A DNA stretch of 64,000 nucleotides, taken from assembly GCF_029889845.1 (NCBI RefSeq), contig NZ_JARANV010000022.1:1-64000 (forward strand), in the 5' to 3' direction. The translations under genes and the position numbers were made by a program. The notes below the pieces were generated by a model. It did no database searches. It saw only the letters and a program-made list of their open reading frames with translations, and was not told where the DNA came from. Source of the stretch: Halomonas sp. 25-S5. Lineage in GTDB: Bacteria; Pseudomonadota; Gammaproteobacteria; Pseudomonadales; Halomonadaceae. The first letter of the stretch is position 1. Each line of letters opens with the position of its first letter. Below, piece after piece: positions 35,123 to 46,454 of the stretch.

Positions 35123-35204
35123 GGTCGTTCTCCGTTGATGGGCCGACGAAGGCGCCAGCCTTTCCCGTGAGGTCTTTCCCGTGAGGTGATGCCAAGACGC
35201 AACC

Positions 35205-35230
35205 GGGGGAAGGAGCTGCGTCCTTCCCCC
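35205..35230. terminator. Hairpin downstream of pckA
   Basis: GGGGGAAGGA and TCCTTCCCCC form a 10-bp stem with a 6-nt loop, 58 bp after the pckA stop. No T run follows on the minus strand. Confidence 0.65.
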
Positions 35231-35287
35231 GATCAGACCGTCGCTGCCAGCGACGGTTCGCCTTGGCTCTCTCCTCCGCTGCTTGCC

Positions 35288-36856
35288 TCAGGTCAGGCTG
35301 GGGCCCGCCTCGACGATCGCCTCGTCGACGCCCTCGAACTTCTTGAAGTTGTCGACGAACTTGGCGGTCAGCTCGTTGCGCTTGTGGTCGTAGGCGGCCT
35401 TGTCCTCCCAGGTCTCGCGCGGGTCGAGCAGGCGGGAGTCGACGCCCGGCACGGCGGAGGGCACGGCCAGGTTCAGGCCCTCGACCCGGTGCGTCTCGAC
35501 ATCGCGCAGCATGCCGGCCTGGATGGCGCTGATGATGGCGCGGGTGGTGGGGATCGAGAAGCGCGCGCCGCCCTCCCCGTAGGCACCACCGGTCCAGCCG
35601 GTGTTGACCAGGTAGACCTGGGCATCCTTCTCGGCCACGCGCTTGACCAGCAGGTCGGCATATTCGCGCGCCGGACGCGGGAAGAAGGGGGCGCCGAAGC
35701 AGGTGGAGAAGGTCGCCTCGAGGCCGGCGGAGGAGCCCACCTCGGTGGAGCCCACCTTGGCGGTGTAGCCGGAGAGGAAGTGGTAGGCGGCGGCTTCCTT
35801 GGAGAGTACGGAGACCGGGGGCAGCACGCCGGACATGTCGCAGGTGAGGAAGACGATGGCATTGGGCTCGCCGGCGCGGTTCTCGGGCACGCGCTTGTCG
35901 ACGTGCTCCAGCGGGTAGGCGGCACGGGAGTTCTGGGTCAGGCTGTCGTCGGCGTAGTCCGGCTCGCGGCGGTCGTCAAGGACCACGTTCTCCAGCACGG
36001 TGCCGAACTTGATGGCCTGCCAGATGATCGGCTCGTTCTTCTCGGAAAGATCGATGCACTTGGCATAGCAGCCGCCCTCGATGTTGAAGACGGTGCCCGG
36101 CCCCCAGCCGTGCTCGTCGTCACCGATCAGATAGCGCGCCGGATCGGCGGAAAGCGTGGTCTTGCCGGTACCCGAGAGGCCGAAGAACAGCGTGGTCTCG
36201 CCGTCCTCGCCGACGTTGGCGGAGCAGTGCATGGGCAGCACGTCGGCGGCCGGCAACAGGAAGTTCTGCACCGAGAACATCGCCTTCTTCATCTCGCCGG
36301 CGTAGCGCATGCCGGCGATCAGCACCTTCTTCTGGGCGAAGTTGAGGATCACGCAGCCGTCGGAATGGGTGCCGTCGCGGGCCGGGTCGCACGCGAAGAA
36401 GGGGGCGTTGAGGATGGTCCACTCGTCCTTGACGGACGGGTTGTAGGCCTCCGGACGCACGAACATGGTGCGGCCGAAGAGGCCGTGCCAGGCGGTCTCG
36501 GTGGTGACGCGCACCGGCAGGGAGTGGACCGGGTCACTGCCCACGTGGAGCTCGGACACATAGTGCTCGCCGCCGGCCAGGTACGCATCGACGCGGTCCC
36601 AGAGGGCATCGAACTTCTCGGCATCGAACGGGCGGTTGACGCTGCCCCAGTCGATCTGGCCGCTGGTGCTCGCCTCGTCGACGATGAAGCGGTCCTTGGG
36701 CGAACGGCCGGTGCGCACGCCGGTGTTCACCACCAGGGCGCCATTGGCGGCCAGGCGCCCTTCCCCGTTGGCCACTGCCCGCTCGATCAGCTCGGCACTG
36801 CAGAGGTTGACGTGGGAAATGGCGGCTTGCTGGGGGGCGGCTTGAGTCGTGGTCAT
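35288..36856 (-). CDS. pckA: Phosphoenolpyruvate carboxykinase (ATP)
   Basis: A 522-residue gluconeogenic enzyme converting oxaloacetate plus ATP to PEP. Motifs: [16 protein letters not shown], the kinase-1a P-loop [14 protein letters not shown], and [17 protein letters not shown] and the C-terminal [13 protein letters not shown] also match the ATP-dependent class. The ATG at 36856 follows CAGGA; the frame open to 36949 is not homologous. It heads the conserved pckA-hslO-hslR-yrfG neighbourhood. Confidence 0.96.
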   Translation of the reverse strand: MTTTQAAPQQAAISHVNLCSAELIERAVANGEGRLAANGALVVNTGVRTGRSPKDRFIVDEASTSGQIDWGSVNRPFDAEKFDALWDRVDAYLAGGEHYVSELHVGSDPVHSLPVRVTTETAWHGLFGRTMFVRPEAYNPSVKDEWTILNAPFFACDPARDGTHSDGCVILNFAQKKVLIAGMRYAGEMKKAMFSVQNFLLPAADVLPMHCSANVGEDGETTLFFGLSGTGKTTLSADPARYLIGDDEHGWGPGTVFNIEGGCYAKCIDLSEKNEPIIWQAIKFGTVLENVVLDDRREPDYADDSLTQNSRAAYPLEHVDKRVPENRAGEPNAIVFLTCDMSGVLPPVSVLSKEAAAYHFLSGYTAKVGSTEVGSSAGLEATFSTCFGAPFFPRPAREYADLLVKRVAEKDAQVYLVNTGWTGGAYGEGGARFSIPTTRAIISAIQAGMLRDVETHRVEGLNLAVPSAVPGVDSRLLDPRETWEDKAAYDHKRNELTAKFVDNFKKFEGVDEAIVEAGPSLT

Positions 36857-37041
36857 GTCGTGTCCTGGGCCTTGCGGCCGCTTCTCTCTCGTGTGCCGGG
36901 CGTCGGTGACGCAACGTGGGTCATGCCTTGATCGCCCTGTGCGGGTCATTGCCGTCTTGTGGCAGGGCGATCGGACCGGAAAACGGCGCTATTATGGCAA
37001 AAACCCGACCGACGGGAAACGCCGTTATTGGGCGAAGATAA

Positions 37042-37061
37042 TGTAGTTTTTCTACTACATC
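37042..37061. promoter_or_regulatory. 7-bp inverted repeat between pckA and hslO
   Basis: ATGTAGT and ACTACAT flank a 6-bp T-rich spacer, about 185 bp upstream of the pckA start and 66 bp after the hslO stop. It could be an operator of pckA or a weak hairpin. The rest of 36857-37126 has no gene. Confidence 0.4.
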
Positions 37062-37126
37062 GGCGCCGTTCACTACCGCTCACTCGAAAACACATGCTGC
37101 TATGCAGCACTTGGACCGCGACGACC

Positions 37127-38002
37127 TCAGTGCAGGGTCGGCGGCATTCCCTCGGGGTCGTCGAGCATCGCCTCGACGTCGGCCACCGTGAAATGGTAAC
37201 GGGTATGGCAGAAGTGGCACTGGGTATCGATGCCGCCCTGCTCGGCCAGCACCTCGCGCAGCTCCTGAGTGCCCAGTGTCATCAGCGCGGAGGCGATGCG
37301 CTCACGCGAGCAGGTGCAGCCGAAGCGAAGCGCCTTGGGGTCGAAGACCCGCACCGTCTCCTCGTGATAGAGCCGACGCAGCACCTCGAGCGGCTCGAGG
37401 CCGAGCAGCTCCTCGTCCCTCACGGTGTCGGCCAGGTGCAGGGTGCGCTCCCAGGCGTCGGCGTCCTGGGGGCGGGACGCGTCGGGCAGGCGCTGCAGCA
37501 GCAGGCCGCCGGCACGCCGCCCGTCGGCGGCCAGCCACAGCCGCGTCGGCAGCTGCTCGGACTGGGCAAAGTAGGCGGCGAGGCAGCCCGCCAGGCTGTC
37601 GTGCTCCAGGGCCACGACGCCCTGATAGCGGTGGCCGTCGGTGGGGTCCAGGGTGATCATGATCTGCCCCTCCCCCACCAGCTCATGGAAGTCGGCGTTC
37701 TCGCCGGGAATCGCCGCGTCCTCGGCCAGGCGGGCAATGGCGCGCAGCTCGCCGCCGGGGTTGGATTCGGCCATCAGCAGGGCGAGCGCCCCCTGGCCGC
37801 GCACCTCGATGCTCAGGGTGCCATCGAGCTTGACGGTGTCGGTGAGCAGGGCCACCGCGGCGAGCAGCTCGCCGAGCAGGTGGTTCACCGCGGGGGGATA
37901 GTCGTGGCGCTCGAGTACCTCGCCGTAGGCACGCTCGAGGGTGACGATCTCGCCACGCACGTTGGTATTGTCGAAGAGGAAACGCTGAATCTGGTCGGTC
38001 AT
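37127..38002 (-). CDS. hslO: Redox-activated chaperone Hsp33
   Basis: A 291-residue Hsp33. This chaperone is switched on when its zinc-bound cysteines are oxidised. The C-terminal zinc motif is complete: CTCS (CxC) and, about 30 residues later, CHFC (CxxC). The N-terminal domain shows [23 protein letters not shown] and the GGGL-like [13 protein letters not shown] segment. It is 12 bp downstream of hslR on the same strand. Confidence 0.95.
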   Translation of the reverse strand: MTDQIQRFLFDNTNVRGEIVTLERAYGEVLERHDYPPAVNHLLGELLAAVALLTDTVKLDGTLSIEVRGQGALALLMAESNPGGELRAIARLAEDAAIPGENADFHELVGEGQIMITLDPTDGHRYQGVVALEHDSLAGCLAAYFAQSEQLPTRLWLAADGRRAGGLLLQRLPDASRPQDADAWERTLHLADTVRDEELLGLEPLEVLRRLYHEETVRVFDPKALRFGCTCSRERIASALMTLGTQELREVLAEQGGIDTQCHFCHTRYHFTVADVEAMLDDPEGMPPTLH

Positions 38003-38014
38003 GAGGCTCTCTGT

Positions 38015-38393
<379 letters not shown>

Positions 38394-38401
<8 letters not shown>

Positions 38402-39128
38402 GGCCGCCCGCCTCCTTCGCCTCACCCGCCGCAGGCGCCTCACCCGCCGCAGGCGCTTCGCCCGTCGTGGGCGGCAGGTTGTCGGGCAGGATGCTGGCGA
38501 AGCGATCCAGGGCGATGAACTCCTCGAGCTCCCGCTCCGGCCGGCGGCTGTCGGGCTGCTTGATGCCCAGCAGGTGGCGGATGCCGAACTCCCGGGCGCT
38601 CTCGAGCACCGAGGCGTTGTCGTCGATGAACAGGGTACGCTGAGGGTCGAAGGGTTCGACCTCCTGCAGCGCGAACCAGAAGGCCTGCTCCTCCTTGGGG
38701 ACACCGAGATCCGCCGAGGAGACGATGGCATCCAGGTACTCCTCCAGCCCGGTGAGCGGCAGCTTGAGTTCCAGGCTAGCGCGGTCGGCATTGGTGGCCA
38801 ACACCACCCGGGGATGGGCCGCCTTGAGCCAGCGGAGGAAGTCCAGGGCGTCGCTGCGCAGGCCGATGAGATGCTGGATCTCGCGCTTTAGGGCCACCAC
38901 GTCGACCCCCAGCTCGCGACTCCAGTAGGCCAGGCTGTACCAGTTGAGGGTGCCCTGCTCGCGGATGATCCGGGCACGCAGCTCCTCTTGGGTCGCCTCG
39001 TCGAGGCGATGCAGTTCCCCATAGCGTCGCGGCAGGTGCTCGAGCCAGAAGTGGCTGTCGAAGTGCAGGTCCAGCAGGGTGCCGTCCATGTCCAGCAGGA
39101 CGGTGTCGATGGCGCGCCAGTCGATCAT
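38394..39128 (-). CDS. yrfG: HAD-superfamily GMP/IMP nucleotidase (YrfG-like)
   Basis: A 244-residue HAD-IA hydrolase with motif I LLDMDGTLLDLHFD, motif II VVLATNADR, motif III lysine in GVPKEEQAF and motif IV LFIDDNASVLESA. The closest E. coli counterpart by both sequence and neighbourhood is YrfG, a purine nucleotide 5'-phosphatase encoded next to hslR and nudE. The C-terminal tail carries a perfect APAAGE repeat (18-bp DNA duplication). GGGAG precedes the ATG. Confidence 0.85.
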
Positions 39129-39222
39129 CGCTACTCCCGGGGTGAATCAGGGTCCGTTGGGACATAGTATTGGGCCGTTGCGAAATAGTATTGTATCGAA
39201 TCGCCAACAGGGAATCTCCACC

Positions 39223-39828
39223 ATGTCCGACCCGCACGACGCCTCCCGACCCTGGCCCGTCAAGCCGCACATCCTCGACCGGCGCAGCGTGGCGCGAAGT
39301 CGTCTCTTCCACGTCGAGGAGCTGGACCTGCGTTTCTCCAACGGCGCCGAGCGCACCTTCGAGCGGCTCACCGGCACCGGCCAGGGCATCGGCGCGGTGA
39401 TGATCGTGGCCATGCCCGACCCGGAACACGTGCTGCTCATTCGCGAGTATGCCGCCGGCTTCGAGGACTACGTGCTGACCCTGCCCAAGGGGCTCGTCGA
39501 TCCGGGCGAGGACATCGTCACCGCGGCCAATCGCGAACTGATGGAAGAATGCGGCTTCGGCGCCCACCGCATCGAGCCCCTGGTGGAGCTGTCGCTGGCC
39601 CCCAACTATATGCGCCACCGCATGCAGGTACTGCTGGCCACCGACCTCTATCCGAAGCGCCTGCCCGGCGACGAGCCGGAGCCGCTGATCGTGGAGACCC
39701 ACGCCATCGACGAGCTCTCGGCCCTGCTGGCCCGGGAGGACTTCCACGAGGCCCGCGCCATCGCCGCGCTGTTCATCGCCCGGGACAAGCTGCGCAGCGA
39801 GGCACCCGTCGATGCCGGGCTCTGGTGA
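39223..39828 (+). CDS. nudE: ADP compounds hydrolase NudE
   Basis: A 201-residue Nudix hydrolase acting on ADP-ribose, NADH and diadenosine polyphosphates. The Nudix box is GLVDPGEDIVTAANRELMEE followed by CGF, and RKxx-like YAAGFEDYVLTLPKG precedes it. The ATG at 39223 follows AGGGA. It is divergent from yrfG, as in E. coli. Upstream, two near-identical 21-22 bp repeats (CCGTTG..ACATAGTATTG-like at 39151-39194) make up the probable promoter. Confidence 0.9.
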   Translation: MSDPHDASRPWPVKPHILDRRSVARSRLFHVEELDLRFSNGAERTFERLTGTGQGIGAVMIVAMPDPEHVLLIREYAAGFEDYVLTLPKGLVDPGEDIVTAANRELMEECGFGAHRIEPLVELSLAPNYMRHRMQVLLATDLYPKRLPGDEPEPLIVETHAIDELSALLAREDFHEARAIAALFIARDKLRSEAPVDAGLW

Positions 39829-39843
39829 GCCCGGCGACACCCG

Positions 39844-40932
39844 CTACCGGGAGTGCAGCCGGCGCAGCGTGCTTTTGCCATCCTTGAACCTCACCCAGCG
39901 GCCCTGCCGATAGCTGTCGAGCCCGGTCTCCAGCAGGATCATCACGTCCAGGGCCGACTCGCTAGTCACCGGCGGCGGCGTGCCCTCGAGCAGCGTCTGG
40001 GCGATGCCGGCGTAGAAGGCGGGATAGTCCCCCGGCACGACCGACGCCTCGCGGCTCGTCAGGGCCACCGCGTCGCCCTCCCCCGCGTCGAGGGTCAGGA
40101 TGCCGGGCTCGGCATCCACGCCCCAGCTCGATGCGGGCGTCTGCCCCGCCTTGAGCCAGGCCTCCTGGGGGTCGAGCCCGTACGTCACGAAGCTACCGCG
40201 GGTGCCGTGGACCCGGAAGCGCGGGGTCGGTGCGGCCACCAGGGAGCCGGCCTGCAGGCTCACCCGCAGGTGGTCGTACTCCAGCAGGCAAAGGAAGTCG
40301 TCATCCACCTCGGCGCCCTCGCGAGAGGTGGCGAGTTCCAGCAGGATCGCCTTGGGCATGCCGAACAGCTGCCGTGCCTGGTCGAGCAGGTGCGGCCCGA
40401 GGTCGTACCAGATGCCACCACCCGGCTTGTGGTGGTCGCGCCAGCGGTCGGTGACCCGGGGGCGAAAGCGGTCGAAGCGCGACTCCAGCGACACCACCCG
40501 TCCCAGGGTCCCCGCGTCGAGCAGTGCCTTGAGCGTCAGGAAGTCGCTGTCCCAGCGGCGGTTGTGGAAGACGCTGAGCAGGCGCCCGGCGCCATCGGCC
40601 TGGGCCTTGAGCAGGCGGGCCTCGGAGGCGCTGACGCTGAAGGGCTTGTCGATCACCACGTGCTTGCCGGCCGCCAGCGCCGCCTTGGCCAGCGAGAAGT
40701 GGGTGTCGTTGGGGGTGGCGATCACCACCAGGTCGATGTCGCGTCGTGCGAACAGCGGCGCCGCCTTGGGCAGCACCTCGACCTCGGGGTGGTCGGCCTG
40801 GACGCGCTCGGCATTGCCGCTGACCACGGCGGTCAGCTCCAGGCCGGAGGCGGCCTGGATCAGCGGGGCGTGGAAGGTGCGCCCGGCCATGCCGTAGCCG
40901 ACCAGGCCGACGTTGAGGGTCTGTGTCTTCAT
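39844..40932 (-). CDS. Gfo/Idh/MocA-family NAD(P)-dependent oxidoreductase
   Basis: A 362-residue two-domain dehydrogenase. The N-terminal Rossmann fold has VGLVGYGMAGRTFHAPLI, VVIATPNDTHF and the family EKP-type motif as HVVIDKPFSVSA. The C-terminal domain has GGGIWYDLGPHLLDQARQLFG with a conserved D/H pair. Family members oxidise or reduce sugars, inositols or related polyols; the pattern resembles E. coli YdgJ. AGGGAAG precedes the ATG. It is convergent with nudE (15 bp apart) and lies 81 bp downstream of ilvD on the same strand. Confidence 0.88.
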   Translation of the reverse strand: MKTQTLNVGLVGYGMAGRTFHAPLIQAASGLELTAVVSGNAERVQADHPEVEVLPKAAPLFARRDIDLVVIATPNDTHFSLAKAALAAGKHVVIDKPFSVSASEARLLKAQADGAGRLLSVFHNRRWDSDFLTLKALLDAGTLGRVVSLESRFDRFRPRVTDRWRDHHKPGGGIWYDLGPHLLDQARQLFGMPKAILLELATSREGAEVDDDFLCLLEYDHLRVSLQAGSLVAAPTPRFRVHGTRGSFVTYGLDPQEAWLKAGQTPASSWGVDAEPGILTLDAGEGDAVALTSREASVVPGDYPAFYAGIAQTLLEGTPPPVTSESALDVMILLETGLDSYRQGRWVRFKDGKSTLRRLHSR

Positions 40933-41013
40933 CGTGTGGGCTTCCCTGCAGGGGTCATGGGGCCCGGCCCTCGGCCGGGACTCGCGTCACTTGGCGTTCG
41001 GCCAGGTCTGGGG

Positions 41014-42858
41014 TTAGTCGAGCCGGGTCAGGTCGCGTACCGCGCCCTTGTCGGCGGAGGTCGCCAGCAGGGCATAGGCCTTGAGCGCCGTCGAGACCTT
41101 GCGCTCGCGCGGGATGCTCGGCTTCCAGGCCTGTGCGCCCTTCGCCTCCTCCGCCTCGCGACGACGCGCAAGCTCCTCGTCGGGGAGCTTCACGTCGATG
41201 CGGCGGCCGGGGATGTCGATGCGAATGATGTCGCCGCTCTCCACCAGGCCGATGGCCCCCCCGGCCGCCGCCTCCGGCGAGGCGTGGCCGATGGAGAGCC
41301 CCGAGGTCCCCCCCGAGAAGCGCCCGTCGGTGAGCAGTGCGCAGGCCTTGCCCAGCCCCTTGGACTTGAGATAGCTGGTCGGGTAGAGCATCTCCTGCAT
41401 GCCCGGGCCACCGCGCGGGCCCTCGTAGCGGATGACGACCACCTCGCCCTCCGTCACCTGGCCAGCGAGGATATGTTCCACCGCCTGGTCCTGGGACTCC
41501 ACCACATGGGCCGGGCCCTCGAAGACCAGGATGGCGTCGTCGACGCCGGCGGTCTTCACCACGCAGCCGTCCTCGGCGATGTTGCCCTTGAGCACCGCCA
41601 GACCGCCCTCGCGGGAGAAGCCGTGCTCGAGATCGCGGATGCAGCCGCCGGCGCGATCGCCGTCGAGGCTCGGCCAGCGGGCGGCCTGGGAGAAGGCCTC
41701 CTGGGAGGGAATGCCACCGGGGCCGGCCTTGTAGAACTCCACCACCTCGGGGCTCGGCGAGCGCATGATGTCCCACTCGTCCAGGGCCGCCTTGAGGGTG
41801 TCACCGTAGACGGTGGGCACCCGGGTATCCAGCACGCCGGCGCGGTCGAGCTCGCCGAGGATGGCCATGATGCCGCCGGCCCGGTGGCAGTCCTCGATAT
41901 GGTACTGCTGGGTGTTGGGCGCCAGCTTGCACAGTTGCGGCACTTCCCGGGAGAGACGGTCGATGTCGGCCATGGTGAAGTCCACCTCACCCTCCTGGGC
42001 GGCGGCCAGTAGGTGCAGGATGGTGTTGGTGGAGCCGCCCATGGCGATATCCAGCGTCATGGCGTTGCAGAAGGCCGCCCGGGAGCCGATGGCCCGCGGC
42101 AGCAGGTGCGCCTCGTCACCTTCATAGACGCGCGTGGCCAGCTCGACGATGCGGCTTCCCGCCTCCTCGAACAGCCGGCGGCGGTCGGCGTGGGTGGCCA
42201 GCACCGTGCCGTTGCCCGGTAGCGCCAGGCCCAGGGCCTCCATCAGGCAGTTCATGGAGTTGGCGGTGAACATGCCCGAGCAGCTGCCGCAGGTCGGGCA
42301 GGCACTGCGCTCGATCTCCTCGATCTCCGCGTCGCTGTAGCGGTCATCGGCGGCGGAGATCATCGCATCGATCAGGTCGATGCCGTGGTCCAGGAGCTTG
42401 GTCTTGCCCGCCTCCATGGGGCCGCCGGAGACGAAGATCACCGGGATGTTCAGGCGCATGGCGGCGTTGAGCATTCCCGGAGTGATCTTGTCGCAGTTGG
42501 AGATGCACACCAGCGCATCGGCGCAGTGGGCGTTGACCATGTACTCGACGCTGTCGGCGATCAGGTCGCGGCTCGGCAGCGAGTAGAGCATGCCGTCGTG
42601 GCCCATGGCGATGCCGTCGTCCACGGCGATGGTGTTGAATTCCTTGGCCACCCCGCCGGCCTTCTCGATCTCGCGCGCCACCAGCTGGCCCATGTCCTTC
42701 AGATGCACGTGGCCGGGCACGAACTGGGTGAAGGAGTTGGCCACCGCGATGATCGGCTTGTGGAAGTCGTCGTCCTGCATGCCGGTGGCGCGCCACAGGG
42801 CGCGGGCACCGGCCATGTTGCGGCCGGCGGTGGTGGTACGGGAACGATACTCGGGCAT
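41014..42858 (-). CDS. ilvD: Dihydroxy-acid dehydratase
   Basis: A 614-residue iron-sulfur enzyme of valine/isoleucine and pantothenate synthesis. Cluster-ligand cysteines are in [12 protein letters not shown] and [19 protein letters not shown]. Other family landmarks are [24 protein letters not shown], and [22 protein letters not shown] at the end. AGAGGA precedes the ATG. No other ilv genes are adjacent. Confidence 0.97.
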   Translation of the reverse strand: MPEYRSRTTTAGRNMAGARALWRATGMQDDDFHKPIIAVANSFTQFVPGHVHLKDMGQLVAREIEKAGGVAKEFNTIAVDDGIAMGHDGMLYSLPSRDLIADSVEYMVNAHCADALVCISNCDKITPGMLNAAMRLNIPVIFVSGGPMEAGKTKLLDHGIDLIDAMISAADDRYSDAEIEEIERSACPTCGSCSGMFTANSMNCLMEALGLALPGNGTVLATHADRRRLFEEAGSRIVELATRVYEGDEAHLLPRAIGSRAAFCNAMTLDIAMGGSTNTILHLLAAAQEGEVDFTMADIDRLSREVPQLCKLAPNTQQYHIEDCHRAGGIMAILGELDRAGVLDTRVPTVYGDTLKAALDEWDIMRSPSPEVVEFYKAGPGGIPSQEAFSQAARWPSLDGDRAGGCIRDLEHGFSREGGLAVLKGNIAEDGCVVKTAGVDDAILVFEGPAHVVESQDQAVEHILAGQVTEGEVVVIRYEGPRGGPGMQEMLYPTSYLKSKGLGKACALLTDGRFSGGTSGLSIGHASPEAAAGGAIGLVESGDIIRIDIPGRRIDVKLPDEELARRREAEEAKGAQAWKPSIPRERKVSTALKAYALLATSADKGAVRDLTRLD

Positions 42859-43002
42859 GCTGTCCTCTTCTTTTAAGCGGCATCCAGATAGCCATCGATT
42901 CTGTCACGCGGCCGGCCGCCAGGCCAGCGCCCTGCCTGTACGTCTTGCACCCCGACACGACAGACTCGAAGATGGTCCCGATCCCTCAGGAAAAGTACCG
43001 CC

Positions 43003-43428
43003 ATGCTGCCCGCTTCCAATACCGAAGACGCCCGGCACGATGCAAACCTGCAAGCCATTGTCTCTCTGGCTCGGCAACAGGAGAATCTGGCGGCCCTGTG
43101 GCTCTATGGCTCCAGGGCCCGGGGGGATCATCACCCCCACAGCGACTATGACCTGGCGGTGGCCTTCACCACCTGGACCGATGAGCCACTAGAGAGACGC
43201 CTGCGCCCCGAACTGCTGGCGCTGGAGTGGCAGCGCGAGCTGGCTCTCGAAGACGGCATGCTGAGCGTCGTCGATCTGGCCATTGCCCCCATTCCGTTAG
43301 GCTGGAGCATCCTCAGCCAGGGCCACCTATTGATCGATCGCGACCCTCAGATCCGCATGCGTCAGGAATCACGCATCCTGTCGCGGTGGGAGATTGATTA
43401 CCTTCACCCGGAGGGCATCCATGCCTGA
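43003..43428 (+). CDS. mntA: MNT-family nucleotidyltransferase (MntA-like) antitoxin
   Basis: A 141-residue minimal nucleotidyltransferase with the motif YGSRARGDHHPHSDYDLAV (G36, S37, D48, D50) and a later SVVDLAIAP strand giving the third acidic residue. MntA AMPylates the tyrosine of its HEPN partner and thereby neutralises it. AGGAAAAG precedes the ATG. The last 8 bp overlap the hepT start. The pair is divergent from ilvD and convergent with lon. Confidence 0.88.
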   Translation: MLPASNTEDARHDANLQAIVSLARQQENLAALWLYGSRARGDHHPHSDYDLAVAFTTWTDEPLERRLRPELLALEWQRELALEDGMLSVVDLAIAPIPLGWSILSQGHLLIDRDPQIRMRQESRILSRWEIDYLHPEGIHA

Positions 43429-43852
43429 CATGCCGCGCCAGAGCGCCTATCTGGAGGCCCAGCGCCAGCACCTGACCGAATGCGAACAGGATATCGCCGA
43501 GCTTGCCAACCTCCTGACCCAGCGCCCCTGGCGTCGACTCGAGCGACATGCCGCAGAACGCACCCTGCAGATCCTCATCGAGTCCTGCATCGGGCTGGCA
43601 AAGCACTGGACTCGGCTGGAGACCGGGCAGGTCTGTCGAGATGCTGCAACGGGTTTCGAGCGACTGAGCGACGCAGGAAAGATCGATGCCAAGACCCCGT
43701 GGCGCCGCATCATTGGACTGCGCAACGTGCTGGTCCACGACTATCTCGAAGTGAACCCGGAGATCGTGGAAAGCGTCATCAGCAACGAGCACTATCAGGC
43801 CATGCTGGATTTCGGTCGCTCGGCACTGAATGTCCTGGAACAGTCCAGGTAA
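43421..43852 (+). CDS. hepT: HepT-like HEPN ribonuclease toxin
   Basis: A 143-residue all-helical DUF86/HepT protein with the full motif GLRNVLVHDYLEV: R101, H106 and Y108 make RX4HXY. These toxins cleave RNA, including tRNA ends in studied members. The start ATG at 43421 lies within the end of mntA; the upstream frame to 43394 is out of that context. This size and motif match classical HepT, unlike the longer HEPN protein at 14295. Confidence 0.88.
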   Translation: MPDMPRQSAYLEAQRQHLTECEQDIAELANLLTQRPWRRLERHAAERTLQILIESCIGLAKHWTRLETGQVCRDAATGFERLSDAGKIDAKTPWRRIIGLRNVLVHDYLEVNPEIVESVISNEHYQAMLDFGRSALNVLEQSR

Positions 43853-43881
43853 CGAGATTCGTGCCGAGCATACCGCCTCGA

Positions 43882-43912
43882 GTAGGCCCGGTAAGCGACA
43901 GCGCACCGGGCA
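43882..43912 (-). repeat. 31-bp REP-like element, copy 2
   Basis: An inverted copy of the element at 23167-23197 (GTAGGCCCGGTAAGCG to GCACCGGGCA) lies between hepT and lon, which are convergent, so it may also act as their terminator. Confidence 0.8.
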
Positions 43913-43943
43913 GTCCAGGCAACCCATCGGGAAGGAAGGCCGA

Positions 43944-46376
43944 TCAGTCGAACACCACCTTGGCCACGTCACGGTAGCGGCTGGCGAAATGCACCGTCAT
44001 GCCCTCCTGGAGGTAGTCGGGCAGCTCGTCGAAGTCACGCCGGTTGGCCTCGGGCAGGATCAGCTCGAAGATGTCACTGCGCCGGGCGGCGATCACCTTC
44101 TCGCGGATACCGCCCACCGGCAGCACCTGGCCGGTCAGGGTCAGCTCGCCGGTCATCGCCAGCGGCCGGTCGATGGCGCGGTGCCGGGCCAGCGACAGCA
44201 GCGCGGTGGCCATGGTGACCCCGGCGGAGGGGCCATCCTTGGGCGTGGCCCCTTCCGGCACGTGCAGGTGCACGAAGGCCGAGTCGAAGAAGTCCGCATC
44301 GGCGCCGTACTCGCCCAGATGACCGAGCACGTAGCTGTAGGCGATGTTGGCCGACTCCTTCATGACGTCGCCGAGCTGGCCGGTGAGCTTGAAGCCGCGG
44401 TCCAGGGCGTGCACCTTGCCGGCCTCGATGGAGAGCGTGGCGCCGCCCATGGCGGTCCAGGCCAGGCCGGTGACCACGCCCTCGCCCTGCATCACCTGCT
44501 CCTTGCGGAAGATCGGTGCACCCAGATAGTCCTCGAGGTTGTTCACCGAGACCCGCACCGACTGCTGGTCGTTCTCCAGCAGTTTCACGGCCGCCTTGCG
44601 CACGATGCGATGCAGCTGCTTCTCGAGCTGGCGCACCCCGGCCTCCCGGGCGTAGCCCTCGATCACCTGGCGCAGCGCCGCCTCGGTGAGGTTGATGCGC
44701 TTCTTGGGCATGCGGTCGCGCTTGAGCAGCTTGGGCCACAGGTGGTGCTTGGCGATGGCCACCTTCTCCTCGGCGATGTAGCCGGAGAGGCGGATCTGCT
44801 CCATGCGATCCAGCAGCGCCGGGGGGATCGCGTCCAGGGTGTTGGCGGTACACACGAACAGCACCTTGGAAAGATCCACGCGCACGTCGAGGTAGTGGTC
44901 GAGGAAGTCGACGTTCTGCTCCGGGTCGAGCACCTCGAGCAGTGCCGAGGCCGGGTCGCCCTGGAAGGACTGTCCCATCTTGTCGATCTCGTCGAGCATG
45001 ATCACCGGGTTCTCGACCTCGACCTCCTTGAGGGCCTGGGCGAGCTTGCCGGGCATGGCACCGATGTAGGTGCGGCGATGCCCCTTGATCTCGGCCTCGT
45101 CGCGCATGCCGCCCACCGAGAAACGGTAGAACTCGCGGCCCAGGGCATCGGCGATGGAGCGCCCCACCGAGGTCTTGCCGACCCCGGGGGGACCGACCAG
45201 CAGCAGGATGGAGCCGCCCACGTCGCCCTTGAAGGTGCCCTCGGCGAGGAACTCGACGATCCGCTCCTTGACGTCCTTGAGGCCGTCGTGGTCGCGGTCG
45301 AGCACCGAGCGGGCGTGGGCCAGGTCGAGCTGGTCCTGGCTGCGCACCCCCCAGGGCATGGCGGTGAGCCAGTCCAGGTAGTTGCGGGTGGTGCCGTATT
45401 CCGGCGAGCCGGTCTCCAGCACCGAGAGCTTGTCGAGCTCGTCGTCGATGCGCTCCATGACCCGCTCCGGCACCACGCGCCCCTCGAGGCGGGCGCGGAA
45501 GGTGTCGACATCGTTCTCGCGGTCATCCTTGGAGATGCCCAGTTCGCGCTGGATCACCTTGAGCTGCTCGCGCAGGAAGAACTCCCGCTGGCGCTCCTGC
45601 ATCTGGGCATTGACCTGGTCGCTGATCTCGCTCTGCAGCTGGGCGACCTCGATCTCCTTGCGCAACAGCGGCAGTACCTTCTGCATGCGGGCCATCACCG
45701 GCAGGGTCTCCAGCACGTCCTGCAGCTCGGGGCCCTTGGCCGAGGTGATGGCCGCGGCGAAGTCGGTCAGCGGGCCCGGCTCGTGGGGGCTGAAGCGGTT
45801 CAGGTAGTGCTTGAGCTCCTCGCCGTAGAGCGGGTTGATCGGCAGCAGCTCCTTGATGCCGTTGATCAGCGCCATGGCATAGGCGCGGGTCTCGTCCGCT
45901 TCGGCATCCACCGGCTCGCGGGGGTAGCTCACCTCCACCAGGTAGGGCGGCGTACGGGAGAGCCAGCGCTGGATGCGAAAGCGGCGCACGCCCTGGGCAA
46001 TGAACTGGATCTGCTGCTCTTCGCCCTGCAGCTTGTGCACCCGCACCGCGGTACCGGTCTCGGGGAAATCCTCGTCGCCGAGCTCCTCGACCCCGGTCTC
46101 GCCGACGAAGGCCAGGCCCACGGTGTGGTGCGGCGTGTTGCCGACGCGGTGGATGGTCTCCTCCCAGCGCTCGCGGTTGACCACCAGCGGCTGGACCTGG
46201 GCGGGAAAGAAGGGCCGGTTGTGGATCGGCAGCAGGTAGATGCGCTCGGGCAGGGAGTCGCTGGCGGGCACCACCGCGTGGTGGTTGTCCTCGCCCGGCC
46301 GCTCATCGTACGGGGAGTCGTCGGCGTTGGCCTGGATCCAGTCCAGGCCATCCTGTGCTTCGTGATCGTCGCTCAT
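43944..46376 (-). CDS. lon: ATP-dependent protease Lon
   Basis: An 810-residue AAA+ serine protease degrading misfolded and regulatory proteins. The N-terminal substrate domain ([20 protein letters not shown]) is followed by a coiled coil, the Walker A GPPGVGKT, the Walker [11 protein letters not shown], and the C-terminal protease domain with the catalytic dyad Ser in [12 protein letters not shown] and Lys in [17 protein letters not shown] precedes the ATG. An acidic N-terminal extension of about 45 residues precedes the usual start region. It stands apart from clpX, so it may be the second Lon type. Confidence 0.96.
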   Translation of the reverse strand: MSDDHEAQDGLDWIQANADDSPYDERPGEDNHHAVVPASDSLPERIYLLPIHNRPFFPAQVQPLVVNRERWEETIHRVGNTPHHTVGLAFVGETGVEELGDEDFPETGTAVRVHKLQGEEQQIQFIAQGVRRFRIQRWLSRTPPYLVEVSYPREPVDAEADETRAYAMALINGIKELLPINPLYGEELKHYLNRFSPHEPGPLTDFAAAITSAKGPELQDVLETLPVMARMQKVLPLLRKEIEVAQLQSEISDQVNAQMQERQREFFLREQLKVIQRELGISKDDRENDVDTFRARLEGRVVPERVMERIDDELDKLSVLETGSPEYGTTRNYLDWLTAMPWGVRSQDQLDLAHARSVLDRDHDGLKDVKERIVEFLAEGTFKGDVGGSILLLVGPPGVGKTSVGRSIADALGREFYRFSVGGMRDEAEIKGHRRTYIGAMPGKLAQALKEVEVENPVIMLDEIDKMGQSFQGDPASALLEVLDPEQNVDFLDHYLDVRVDLSKVLFVCTANTLDAIPPALLDRMEQIRLSGYIAEEKVAIAKHHLWPKLLKRDRMPKKRINLTEAALRQVIEGYAREAGVRQLEKQLHRIVRKAAVKLLENDQQSVRVSVNNLEDYLGAPIFRKEQVMQGEGVVTGLAWTAMGGATLSIEAGKVHALDRGFKLTGQLGDVMKESANIAYSYVLGHLGEYGADADFFDSAFVHLHVPEGATPKDGPSAGVTMATALLSLARHRAIDRPLAMTGELTLTGQVLPVGGIREKVIAARRSDIFELILPEANRRDFDELPDYLQEGMTVHFASRYRDVAKVVFD

Positions 46377-46454
46377 GCGTTCCTCGTCCTGGATCGCCGG
46401 GATGGATTCCCGGGGCTGCCCTCAGCAATGCGGGCACCGGCGCCCGACTTCAAG

